5,643 bases of DNA, taken from Acidobacteriaceae bacterium. Lineage in GTDB: Bacteria; Acidobacteriota; Terriglobia; Terriglobales; SbA1. Of the stretch, positions 1 through 5,643 are shown piece by piece (within the stretch, counting starts at the first letter, position 1; each line of letters opens with the position of its first letter). The stretch is from the NCBI GenBank assembly GCA_003156615.1, contig PMHI01000327.1, forward strand, positions 2,676-8,318, in the 5' to 3' direction. Both the position numbers and the translations under genes were made by a program. Below the pieces are notes generated by a model. The model worked only from the letters and a program-made list of their open reading frames with translations. It had not been told where the DNA came from and did no database searches.

Positions 1-1431
1 TCAGCCATTGTCCCGCTGTCAGAAGACGCACGGCCGCGTCCTCGGCGGGTCATGGGATTTGCCGATCTGGTTTTGTTTTATGTTGTGACCGGGATCAGCT
101 TGCGCTGGATCGCCACTGCAGCGAGTGGGGGCCCGAGCGCCATCGTGATCTGGATCGGCGCGTGGCTCTGCTTTTACCTGCCACTGGCTTTGTCCGTGCT
201 TGAACTCTCATCGAGGTATCCCCAGGAAGGCGGCCTGTACATTTGGACCAAGCAGGCGTTCGGGGGTTTTGCAGGTTTCATGTCCGCCTGGACCTATTGG
301 ACGAGCAACCTCCCCTATTTTCCGGCGGTGCTCTACTTCGCCGCCAGTAACGCCCTATATATACGTCCGCGGAAGTGGACGTACCTGGCCGACAACGCGA
401 ACCTTTATATTTGGTTCTCAGTAGCTGCGTTGGTTCTGGTGACGTTGCTGAACTTGGTCGGCCTCGATATTGGCAAGTGGCTTCACAATGTAGGCGCGTT
501 CGGGATGTGGTTACCTGTCGTGATCGTCATCGTTATGGGGCTGGTTGGCTGGCACCGTTTTGGTTCGGCAACACGGTTTAGCGGCTCCAGCCTGGTTCCG
601 GGAGCACACCTGAAGGACATAGTTTTCTGGGCCACTCTGACCTACGCTCTCGGCGGATGTGAAACCGCTTCCTTTATGAGCGAGGAGGTCAAGAATCCTC
701 GCCGCACGATACCGCGCGCTCTGTTGCTCGGTGGTTTGATTGTTACGTTCTGCTACATCATTGGCACGGTTTCTGTGCTGCTAGCGTTACCCCAGAATGG
801 GGTCAGCGGGTTACAGGGACTGATGCAAGCGGTGGCGCGCACCGCGGATCGACTTGGCTGGTTCGGAGTGATTCCATTTGCCGCCGCGCTGATTGTCATC
901 AGCAACCTTGGAGCTGCCGGGGCCTACCTGGCTGCCGTGGCCCGCCTCCCATTCGCTGCAGGGATGGATCGCCTTCTGCCTTCTGTGTTCGGAAGACTCC
1001 ATCCGCGTTGGGGCACTCCTTATGTTGCATTGCTACTCCAGTTGCTCTGCGGTGTTTTGTTTGTGTTCCTGGGGCAGGCGGGGACCAATGTTCGAGGCGC
1101 GTACGACGTGCTCGTAAGCATGGGAATCATTACCTACTTCATTCCGTACGGATTTCTTTTCGCGGCCATGTTCCGCGTCCAGCGGGAGAAAGCGGGACCG
1201 GAGGTGATCTGCGTACCCGGCGGCAGGCCGGTCGCCAAATTGGTCGCGTGCGTAGGGTTGTTTACAACCCTGCTCACGCTTGCACTCGCGGTACTCCCGC
1301 CAGCCGAGGAGGCCCACAAGGTGCTTGCGACGGTGAAGATCGTCGGACTAAGCGCCATACTCGTGGGCATGGGAGCGATTTTGTATTATGCCGCCGCGCG
1401 GAAGGGGAAAAACAATCAGATCGGAGTCTGA
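1..1431 (+). CDS. APC-superfamily amino acid permease, probably 5'-truncated by the window edge
   Basis: Integral inner-membrane transporter that probably moves an amino acid or related amine by proton- or exchange-coupled transport. The protein is very hydrophobic, with about 12 membrane segments. Counting from the Met at 52, the clearer ones are near residues 6-24, 30-52, 118-138, 147-166, 188-206, 223-246, 270-292, 322-341, 350-375, 396-417 and 428-449. The family signature follows segment 6: a Gly-Cys-Glu around residue 204, then EEVKNPRRTIPRA from residue 211. An early SSRYPQEGGLYIWTKQAFG stretch is also typical of APC permeases. The first ATG is at 52, but it has no Shine-Dalgarno sequence, and the frame stays open back to base 1 with a basic lead-in (RPRPRRV) of the kind that precedes segment 1 in this family. 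I therefore think translation starts upstream of the window. The stop TGA directly abuts the next gene's ATG. Substrate is unknown; context favours a methylated amino acid or betaine-like compound (inference). Confidence 0.9.
   Translation, partial: SAIVPLSEDARPRPRRVMGFADLVLFYVVTGISLRWIATAASGGPSAIVIWIGAWLCFYLPLALSVLELSSRYPQEGGLYIWTKQAFGGFAGFMSAWTYWTSNLPYFPAVLYFAASNALYIRPRKWTYLADNANLYIWFSVAALVLVTLLNLVGLDIGKWLHNVGAFGMWLPVVIVIVMGLVGWHRFGSATRFSGSSLVPGAHLKDIVFWATLTYALGGCETASFMSEEVKNPRRTIPRALLLGGLIVTFCYIIGTVSVLLALPQNGVSGLQGLMQAVARTADRLGWFGVIPFAAALIVISNLGAAGAYLAAVARLPFAAGMDRLLPSVFGRLHPRWGTPYVALLLQLLCGVLFVFLGQAGTNVRGAYDVLVSMGIITYFIPYGFLFAAMFRVQREKAGPEVICVPGGRPVAKLVACVGLFTTLLTLALAVLPPAEEAHKVLATVKIVGLSAILVGMGAILYYAAARKGKNNQIGV
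1423..1426 (+). promoter_or_regulatory. Ribosome binding site for the FAD oxidoreductase
   Basis: GGAG inside the last codons of the permease gene, 5 nt before the ATG at 1432. It supports this start. Because the permease stop codon and this ATG are adjacent, translation of the two genes is probably coupled. Confidence 0.55.
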
Positions 1432-3033
1432 ATGCAAGCAAGTTATGACGCCATTGTGATCGGTGGAGGGCACAACGGCCTCACTGCCGCGGCTTACCTG
1501 GCTCGCGCCGGTCTATCTACGCTCGTCCTCGAACGTAGGGAAATCGTGGGCGGCTGTTGCGTCACTGAGGAAATCGCACCGGGCTGTCGCGTTTCCACCA
1601 CCTCGTATATCGCCAGCATGCTGCGCCCGGAAATCATTTCTGAGTTGCGCCTTGCCGACCATGGCCTGCGCATGATCCCGTGTGATCCCGCGATTCAGGT
1701 GCCCTTTCCAGATGGCGACGTAGTGCCCTGGTGGGTCGACCGTGAGCGAGCCCGGCAGGAATTTTCCAGGATCTCGACCCGGGACGCGGCCCGGTTTGTG
1801 GAGGTGGATGATCAACTGAAGAAGCTTGCACGTTACTTGCAGCCTTTTTTTCTGGAACCTCCGCCGGAAATCGACACATCGAGCGTGAAGGGCTGGTTGG
1901 ACTTGTTCCGGGTGGGCAAACGCTTTCGTGGCATTTCGAAGTGCGAGATTGCGCAACTCGTCTCCTTTCTCACCGGCAGTCTCGGCGAGTTCCTAGACCA
2001 TAACTATGAGTCGGAGAAAATGAAGACTCTGTTTCTCGCCAACAACGTATACGGGAAGCACGGTGGACCATATCAGCCGGGGTCGGCGATGGGTCTGCTG
2101 TTTCATTTGCTCAGCGGTGGAGAGCACGAACTGCAAGGTTTTTATGGGCACGTCATCGGCGGCATGGGATCGATTACGCAGGCCCTGGCGGCGGCCGGGA
2201 AAAAACTCGGAGTCGAGATTCGCACTTTGGCGCCGGTAGCGCACATCGACGTACGCAATGGCCGGGCGGCGAGTATTGTGCTCGAAGACGGCACAGAATT
2301 GCGGGCGCGGATGGTACTCTCAAACGCCGATCCAAAGCGCACTTTTCTCGGACTGCTGGACGCCAAGGACTTGCCCGAAGAGTTTTTGTTTGCGGTGCGC
2401 GGAATCAAGATGGCGGGTCCGTGCGCGAAGGTCAACATGGTGTTGAGCGAAGAGCCGCGGTTTACCGGCACCTCGCCTCTGGCTATGCCCCTGGAGCGAA
2501 CCTTCTATACACTGGTTCCGTCACTGGAATTTGCCGAGCGCTGCTATGACATCGCTAAATCCGGCGAAATTCCAGAAGAACTGTGGGTCGACTGCGTGGT
2601 CTCTTCGAATGCGGACGATTCGCTTGCTCCTCCGGGCAAACATATTCTCACTTGCTTCGTGCAGTATGTGCCGTACCATCTGCGGAAAGGGAATTGGGAC
2701 GAGATGCGTGACCTGCTCGGCGATCGCGTCGTGAAGAAGATCGCTGAATATGCTCCGAACGTGCCCGCATCCATTCTGGCGCGGCAGGTGCTCTCTCCGC
2801 TCGATCTGGAACGCACTTACGGCCTAACCGAAGGCAACATTTTTCACGGCGATTTGCGGCTCGATCAGCTCTTCTTTATGCGGCCCGTCCCTGGCTGGTC
2901 GCAGTATCGCACGCCCATCGCCGGACTCTACCTTTGCGGCGCGGGCACGCATCCGGGAGGCGGCGTCACTGGAGCGCCCGGGCGCAACGCCGCGCACCAG
3001 GCGCTTCGCGATTGGAAGAAAGGACGATTGTAG
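1432..3033 (+). CDS. PYROXD2/phytoene-desaturase-like FAD-dependent oxidoreductase
   Basis: Flavoprotein of the NAD(P)/FAD-dependent oxidoreductase (COG1233, phytoene dehydrogenase-related) group, closest by eye to PYROXD2-like proteins. The N-terminus has a dinucleotide-binding fold: IVIGGGHNG (Gly11, Gly13 and Gly16 of GxGxxG), with Glu34 at the end of the second beta strand to hold the FAD ribose. Next comes the family's VGG..VTEE element (residues 39-46) and a TSYIASMLRPEI segment. The C-terminal FAD-binding motif is LYLCGAGTHPGGGVTGAPG (499-517) followed by RNAA. The length of 533 residues fits the family, and no break is visible. No signal peptide or membrane segment is apparent, so it is probably cytoplasmic. 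A role in carotenoid synthesis is unlikely because no other carotenoid gene is nearby. With a BHMT-like gene and a Rieske demethylase downstream, oxidation of an amine intermediate is more plausible (inference). The reaction is unknown for most bacterial members. The start is fixed by the abutting permease stop and a good ribosome binding site. Confidence 0.9.
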   Translation: MQASYDAIVIGGGHNGLTAAAYLARAGLSTLVLERREIVGGCCVTEEIAPGCRVSTTSYIASMLRPEIISELRLADHGLRMIPCDPAIQVPFPDGDVVPWWVDRERARQEFSRISTRDAARFVEVDDQLKKLARYLQPFFLEPPPEIDTSSVKGWLDLFRVGKRFRGISKCEIAQLVSFLTGSLGEFLDHNYESEKMKTLFLANNVYGKHGGPYQPGSAMGLLFHLLSGGEHELQGFYGHVIGGMGSITQALAAAGKKLGVEIRTLAPVAHIDVRNGRAASIVLEDGTELRARMVLSNADPKRTFLGLLDAKDLPEEFLFAVRGIKMAGPCAKVNMVLSEEPRFTGTSPLAMPLERTFYTLVPSLEFAERCYDIAKSGEIPEELWVDCVVSSNADDSLAPPGKHILTCFVQYVPYHLRKGNWDEMRDLLGDRVVKKIAEYAPNVPASILARQVLSPLDLERTYGLTEGNIFHGDLRLDQLFFMRPVPGWSQYRTPIAGLYLCGAGTHPGGGVTGAPGRNAAHQALRDWKKGRL

Positions 3034-3038
3034 GGCAC

Positions 3039-3042
3039 GGAG
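3039..3042 (+). promoter_or_regulatory. Probable ribosome binding site for the BHMT-like gene
   Basis: GGAG in the 19-nt gap after the FAD oxidoreductase stop, 10 nt before the ATG at 3053. The spacing is slightly long. It supports the 3053 start, as does the MKKKGILERL N-terminus, which matches the start of the conserved region in animal BHMT. Confidence 0.45.
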
Positions 3043-3052
3043 AACAACAAGC

Positions 3053-4054
3053 ATGAAGAAAAAAGGCATTCTCGAACGGCTGAAAGATGGCCCTGTCCTG
3101 GGCGATGGCGGGTATCTACTGGAACTCGAAAAGCGCGGCTGGGTGCGCGCCGGGCCTTTCACACCCGAGGTCGCGCTGACGTATCCGGACGCGCTGCGGG
3201 AACTGCACGTGGAATTTCGCGAGGCGGGCGCAGAAGTGCTCCAGGCGCTCACTTTTTATGCAAGTCGCGACAAACTGGCGACCGTTGGCCTGGAGAACCG
3301 GCTGGAAGACTTAAATCGTGCGGCCGTCCGCATCGCGCGCGAGGTTGGGGGAGATCAATGCCTGGTGGCCGGGAACCTCAGTCTGACGTGGATGTACGAA
3401 CCGGGAAGTCCGGCGGCCGCGGACCGCGTCCGTAAGACTTTCGACGAACAACTCGCCGTGCAGGTCGATGAAGGAGTTGACTTCATCATTGGTGAGACTT
3501 TTTCCTGGCTGGGTGAAGCGTTGATTGCCGTCGAGCGCATTAAGAAAATGGGTTTGCCTGCAATGGTTACAATCTGCTTCGAGAACAAAGATGAGACCGC
3601 CGAAAGCAAGAGCGCCGCTGATGCGGCCAAGTCTTTGTTTGACGCCGGGGCCGATATCGTCGGCATGAACTGCCTTCGCCCACCCGAGCACATTCTGGGC
3701 CCGATGGAACAAATGCGCCAAGCCGTCTCAGGATATCTGGCCTGTCAGCCGGTTGCCTATCGCACGCCGAAAGAAAAGCCTGACTTCACCAGCCTTCCTG
3801 AGTTTCCCTATGGGTTGGACCCGCTGCAACTGACCCGTAAGGAAATGGCGGATTATGCGGTGCGAGCTCGCGACCTGGGCATCAACTACATCGGCGCGTG
3901 TTGCGGCACGGTGGCCGCACACATCCGGGAAATGGCGCGCGCGCTCAACAAACTGCCCGATGACTCTCGCATCTGGAAAAAAGGCGGAGACAAACCAATG
4001 TCGGCTTACGAATACTACGACCACGACAAATTGAAAGCGAAGAGCACAAAGTAG
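3053..4054 (+). CDS. Betaine-homocysteine S-methyltransferase-like zinc methyltransferase
   Basis: Homocysteine S-methyltransferase family TIM-barrel enzyme. It is expected to transfer a methyl group from an onium donor to homocysteine, giving methionine and a demethylated donor, in the cytoplasm. Similarity to human BHMT runs almost end to end: KKGILERL (3-10), GDGG (17-20, homocysteine binding), AGP.TPE (33-39), TFYAS (67-71), QPVAYRTP (232-239) and LPEFPYGL.P (248-257). The zinc ligands are Cys207 in GMNC and Cys283/Cys284 in GACCG. The residues matching human Tyr77 and Glu159 are present (Tyr69, Glu148). The position of human Trp44 is Phe36, and that of Tyr160 is Thr149, so the methyl-donor pocket is altered. 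At 333 residues it is shorter than human BHMT (about 406) and lacks most of the C-terminal oligomerisation arm. The donor could be glycine betaine, another betaine, or a sulfonium such as S-methylmethionine. Family assignment is very secure; donor identity is not. Confidence 0.92.
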   Translation: MKKKGILERLKDGPVLGDGGYLLELEKRGWVRAGPFTPEVALTYPDALRELHVEFREAGAEVLQALTFYASRDKLATVGLENRLEDLNRAAVRIAREVGGDQCLVAGNLSLTWMYEPGSPAAADRVRKTFDEQLAVQVDEGVDFIIGETFSWLGEALIAVERIKKMGLPAMVTICFENKDETAESKSAADAAKSLFDAGADIVGMNCLRPPEHILGPMEQMRQAVSGYLACQPVAYRTPKEKPDFTSLPEFPYGLDPLQLTRKEMADYAVRARDLGINYIGACCGTVAAHIREMARALNKLPDDSRIWKKGGDKPMSAYEYYDHDKLKAKSTK

Positions 4055-4097
4055 ACTGGACCTGGACTGCTATTTGCCATAACCATCAAGTGCTGAA
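4055..4097 (+). other. Short spacer between the BHMT-like and Rieske genes
   Basis: A 43-nt gap with no convincing hairpin, U-tract, promoter or purine-rich Shine-Dalgarno sequence. Nothing in it argues for a transcription stop, so read-through into the Rieske gene is likely. Confidence 0.5.
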
Positions 4098-5252
4098 ATG
4101 ACTTCTGACGCCCCATCCGTCGCGACCACTCTACCTGCCCGCTACTACACTGACCCCGAACTGTTCCGCGACGAACTCGAACGCTTCTACTGCCAAACTT
4201 GGATCTGCGCTGGGCGCGCGAACCAGGTCCAGGTGCCAGGCGACTATTTTCTGCGAGAGCTCGCGGGGGAAAGCATCATCATTACTCGCGACGCGAGTCA
4301 CTCGTTGCGGGCCTTTTTCAACGTTTGCCGGCATCGCGGTACCCGCATCTGCGCCAACGCTGGAGGACATTTCCCTGGACGCATCCAGTGCAGCTATCAC
4401 GGTTGGACCTACGCACTCGACGGCAGCCTCATCGGCGCTCCCCACGCCCACGACGGCTTCTGCCGTGAAGACTATGCCTTGAATCGGGTTCTTATTGACG
4501 TCTGGGACGGACACATCTTCATCAACCTCAGCTCACAGCCAGCCCCGCTGGCCGGTCAGTTGGAAGATTTGCCGCAGAAGTTCCTGCACTGGCAAATGGC
4601 TGAGCTGCGTACCCATCGGCGCATCGAGTATGAAGTGAACGCCAACTGGAAGCTGATCATGCTGAACTACAACGAGTGCCTGCATTGTCCCATACTGCAT
4701 CCAGCGCTCAACGCCATCACCGATTACCTCTCTGGCCAGAACGATCAGCCCCACCGCGGATACATCGGCGGCTCAATGGAATTTCAGGGCGGCGCCAGGA
4801 CCATGAGCAGAGATGGCGATCTGCGGCGCGACTACCTTCCCAAACTCACCGCAGACGAACGCAAAAGAGTTTATTACTACTCGATTTTTCCGAATCTGCT
4901 GCTAAGCCTCCATCCAGATTACGTAATGACGCACACGCTATGGCCACGTGCCGTGGACCGTACTGACGTTATCTGCGAATGGCATTTCCACCCTGACGAA
5001 ATGTCCAAGCCTGACTTCGAGGCCGACGATGCGATCGAATTCTGGGACATTACCAATCGTGAAGACTGGGGCATCTCAGAGCTCTCGCAGGCCGGAATCA
5101 AGTCGCGCGCCTATAAACCCGGCCCCTACTCCCGCTGCGAGTCGTTGCCCCACGCCTTCGACAGCATGGTGCTGGATCGCGAGAAAATCGCGAAAAGTAA
5201 GGACTCACGACAGGACCGCCAAGCGGCTGATATCTGGCAAGACAATGAGTGA
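4098..5252 (+). CDS. Rieske non-heme iron oxygenase, glycine betaine/carnitine/stachydrine demethylase type
   Basis: Oxygenase component of a two-component Rieske system, soluble and cytoplasmic, using O2 and electrons from a separate reductase. The N-terminal Rieske domain binds a 2Fe-2S cluster through Cys77 and His79 (CRHRG) and Cys98 and His101 (CSYHGW). The C-terminal catalytic domain has the mononuclear iron site in NECLHCPILHP (residues 192-202): His196 and His201, with Asp317 in FWDITNREDW as the third ligand. The residue expected to link the two iron sites is Glu193, where aromatic-ring dioxygenases have Asp. Glutamate here is a trait reported for carnitine monooxygenase CntA, and the motif resembles GbcA-type enzymes. 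The late Q.G..SRAY.PGPYS..E segment also fits the GbcA-like group. The length of 384 residues is normal. It follows the BHMT-like gene by 43 nt. The ATG at 4098 lacks a clear Shine-Dalgarno sequence, but an in-frame stop lies at 4080-4082. N-demethylation or C-N cleavage of a quaternary amine is the best guess; aromatic hydroxylation is less likely. No reductase gene is in view. Confidence 0.9.
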   Translation: MTSDAPSVATTLPARYYTDPELFRDELERFYCQTWICAGRANQVQVPGDYFLRELAGESIIITRDASHSLRAFFNVCRHRGTRICANAGGHFPGRIQCSYHGWTYALDGSLIGAPHAHDGFCREDYALNRVLIDVWDGHIFINLSSQPAPLAGQLEDLPQKFLHWQMAELRTHRRIEYEVNANWKLIMLNYNECLHCPILHPALNAITDYLSGQNDQPHRGYIGGSMEFQGGARTMSRDGDLRRDYLPKLTADERKRVYYYSIFPNLLLSLHPDYVMTHTLWPRAVDRTDVICEWHFHPDEMSKPDFEADDAIEFWDITNREDWGISELSQAGIKSRAYKPGPYSRCESLPHAFDSMVLDREKIAKSKDSRQDRQAADIWQDNE

Positions 5253-5265
5253 TAAGCGTTAATTA

Positions 5266-5344
5266 ACATCCGATGGAGTACCCATCGTTCATCACGGTGG
5301 CGACCTGGTCGGATATCACAGCGACATGCTGGTGGTTGCCGTAG
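5266..5344 (+). pseudogene. Remnant of a beta-lactamase-fold serine hydrolase (class C-like)
   Basis: Starting just after an in-frame stop (5260-5262), this frame reads DGVPIVHHGGDLVGYHSDM. That strongly resembles the C-terminal HGG box of class C beta-lactamase/penicillin-binding-related serine hydrolases, where HGG takes the place of the KTG motif and is followed by G(Y/F).S...WLP. Here the Trp-Leu-Pro appears only after a +1 shift: skipping the single G at 5332 gives DML then WLP (5333-5341), followed immediately by TAG (5342-5344). No nucleophile SxxK region or start codon exists upstream, because the Rieske gene occupies that space. It is best read as a decayed fragment left by deletion or rearrangement. 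The match is from memory of the family pattern over about 20 codons, so moderate confidence. Confidence 0.5.
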
Positions 5345-5398
5345 ACCCCGCGTCCGCACCTGCGCGTGAGACCACTGGACAATTTTCATGGCCCAGCT

Positions 5399-5590
5399 CT
5401 AGCATCCGCTATCCCCATCCTTCTTCACGCCAAAGATAAGCTGCGTCTCGGGGAGAAAACCTAGTTGGCAAATCTTTCCAAATTGTTCGTGCTGGTACTC
5501 GATGCTGGGCGGTCGCACGGAGCGGACTGCCGCAATCGTAAAACTGTGTTCGCTCTCGGACAGTGAGTTTCCGACATCGGACGTTTTCAT
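5399..5590 (-). CDS. Possible small hypothetical protein (63 aa), convergent to the operon
   Basis: I do not recognise a family. The ATG (complement of 5588-5590) is preceded on the minus strand by AGGGAGG (5605-5599) at 8 nt, a strong ribosome binding site and the best in the window. The 63-residue product is polar, with no membrane segment or signal peptide and no clear motif; it ends in GVKKDGDSGC. The frame also stays open upstream to the right edge of the window, so it could instead be the C-terminal end of a longer minus-strand gene beginning outside. It could also be a chance ORF in a decayed region. The strong Shine-Dalgarno sequence is the only positive evidence. Confidence 0.35.
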   Translation of the reverse strand: MKTSDVGNSLSESEHSFTIAAVRSVRPPSIEYQHEQFGKICQLGFLPETQLIFGVKKDGDSGC

Positions 5591-5643
5591 CTCCAGATCC
5601 TCCCTCGCGGATCCATAGACCCTGCAGAAACAATCACTTACGT

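Larger units (their letters stand above)
5253..5643. other. Low-coding 3' flank after the four-gene run
   Basis: No large gene is supported in these ~390 bases. The region starts with a second stop codon (TAA) right after the Rieske stop, then an 8-bp palindrome TTAATTAA (5259-5266), a fragment of a serine hydrolase (+ strand) and a possible small minus-strand ORF. I see no classical intrinsic terminator: the only neat hairpin (5271-5287, 6-bp stem and 5-nt loop) has no T-run after it. Where the operon transcript ends is therefore unclear. Confidence 0.5.

Noticed and set aside
1008..1448. 146-codon plus-strand frame overlapping the end of the permease gene
   Set aside because: Out-of-frame product rich in Arg and Cys with no domain; the permease frame carries the clear membrane-protein signal.
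1513..1956. 147-codon minus-strand open frame inside the FAD oxidoreductase gene
   Set aside because: Fully antisense to a well-supported gene, and its translation shows no family motif; typical antisense shadow in GC-rich coding DNA.
1432..3033. Carotenoid (phytoene) desaturase identity
   Set aside because: Shares the superfamily fold, but the C-terminal GAGTHPGGGVTGAPG motif is PYROXD2-like and no carotenoid gene (crtB, crtE, crtY) is nearby.
4131..4514. 127-codon minus-strand frame opposite the Rieske domain
   Set aside because: Antisense to the CxH/CxxH Rieske motif region, with no recognisable protein pattern or ribosome binding site argument.
5259..5266. TTAATTAA palindrome as a possible regulatory or recombination site
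   Set aside because: An 8-bp AT palindrome alone, with no second copy or flanking repeat in view, carries no evidence of function.
5271..5287. Perfect 6-bp stem hairpin (CGATGG / CCATCG, 5-nt loop) shortly after the Rieske gene, as a possible terminator
   Set aside because: No T-rich tract follows and the stem is short; it lies in the hydrolase fossil, so it is probably incidental.
5126..5389. 87-codon minus-strand frame at the end of the Rieske gene
   Set aside because: About half is antisense to the Rieske C-terminus, it has no good Shine-Dalgarno sequence, and its Arg/Cys/Ser-rich product resembles no family.
1..5643. CRISPR arrays, tRNA or rRNA genes, insertion sequences
   Set aside because: No regularly spaced repeats, tRNA-like cloverleaf, rRNA stretch, transposase motif or terminal inverted repeats were seen on reading through.

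Overview
The window holds one compact, same-direction (+ strand) run of four genes: an APC-superfamily amino-acid permease (its 5' end probably lies beyond the left edge), a PYROXD2/phytoene-desaturase-like FAD oxidoreductase, a betaine-homocysteine S-methyltransferase (BHMT)-like zinc methyltransferase, and a Rieske non-heme iron oxygenase of the glycine betaine/carnitine/stachydrine N-demethylase type. Spacings are 0, 19 and 43 nt, and the first junction is TGA immediately followed by ATG. This looks like a single transcription unit. By eye the GC content is moderately high. The permease and FAD-enzyme sequences remind me of soil Acidobacteriota, but that assignment is an inference and cannot be settled here.

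Layout: 1-1431 permease; 1432-3033 FAD oxidoreductase; 3053-4054 BHMT-like enzyme; 4098-5252 Rieske oxygenase, ending in tandem stops (TGA TAA). The last ~390 bases (5253-5643) carry no convincing large gene. They contain a short, frameshifted and stop-interrupted remnant of a beta-lactamase-fold serine hydrolase (+ strand, about 5266-5344) and a possible small minus-strand ORF (5399-5590) with a strong Shine-Dalgarno sequence but no recognisable family.

Working together (inference): the permease would import a small amino-acid-like compound. The BHMT-like enzyme would move a methyl group from an onium donor to homocysteine. The Rieske enzyme would oxidatively remove a further N-methyl group or cleave a C-N bond. 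The PYROXD2-like flavoenzyme would oxidise an amine or related intermediate. The combination suggests uptake and stepwise demethylation of an N-methylated amino acid or betaine. The substrate is open: in the BHMT-like protein the zinc site is intact, but two pocket positions that bind betaine in the human enzyme differ (Trp44 to Phe, Tyr160 to Thr). No ferredoxin reductase for the Rieske enzyme is present in the window.
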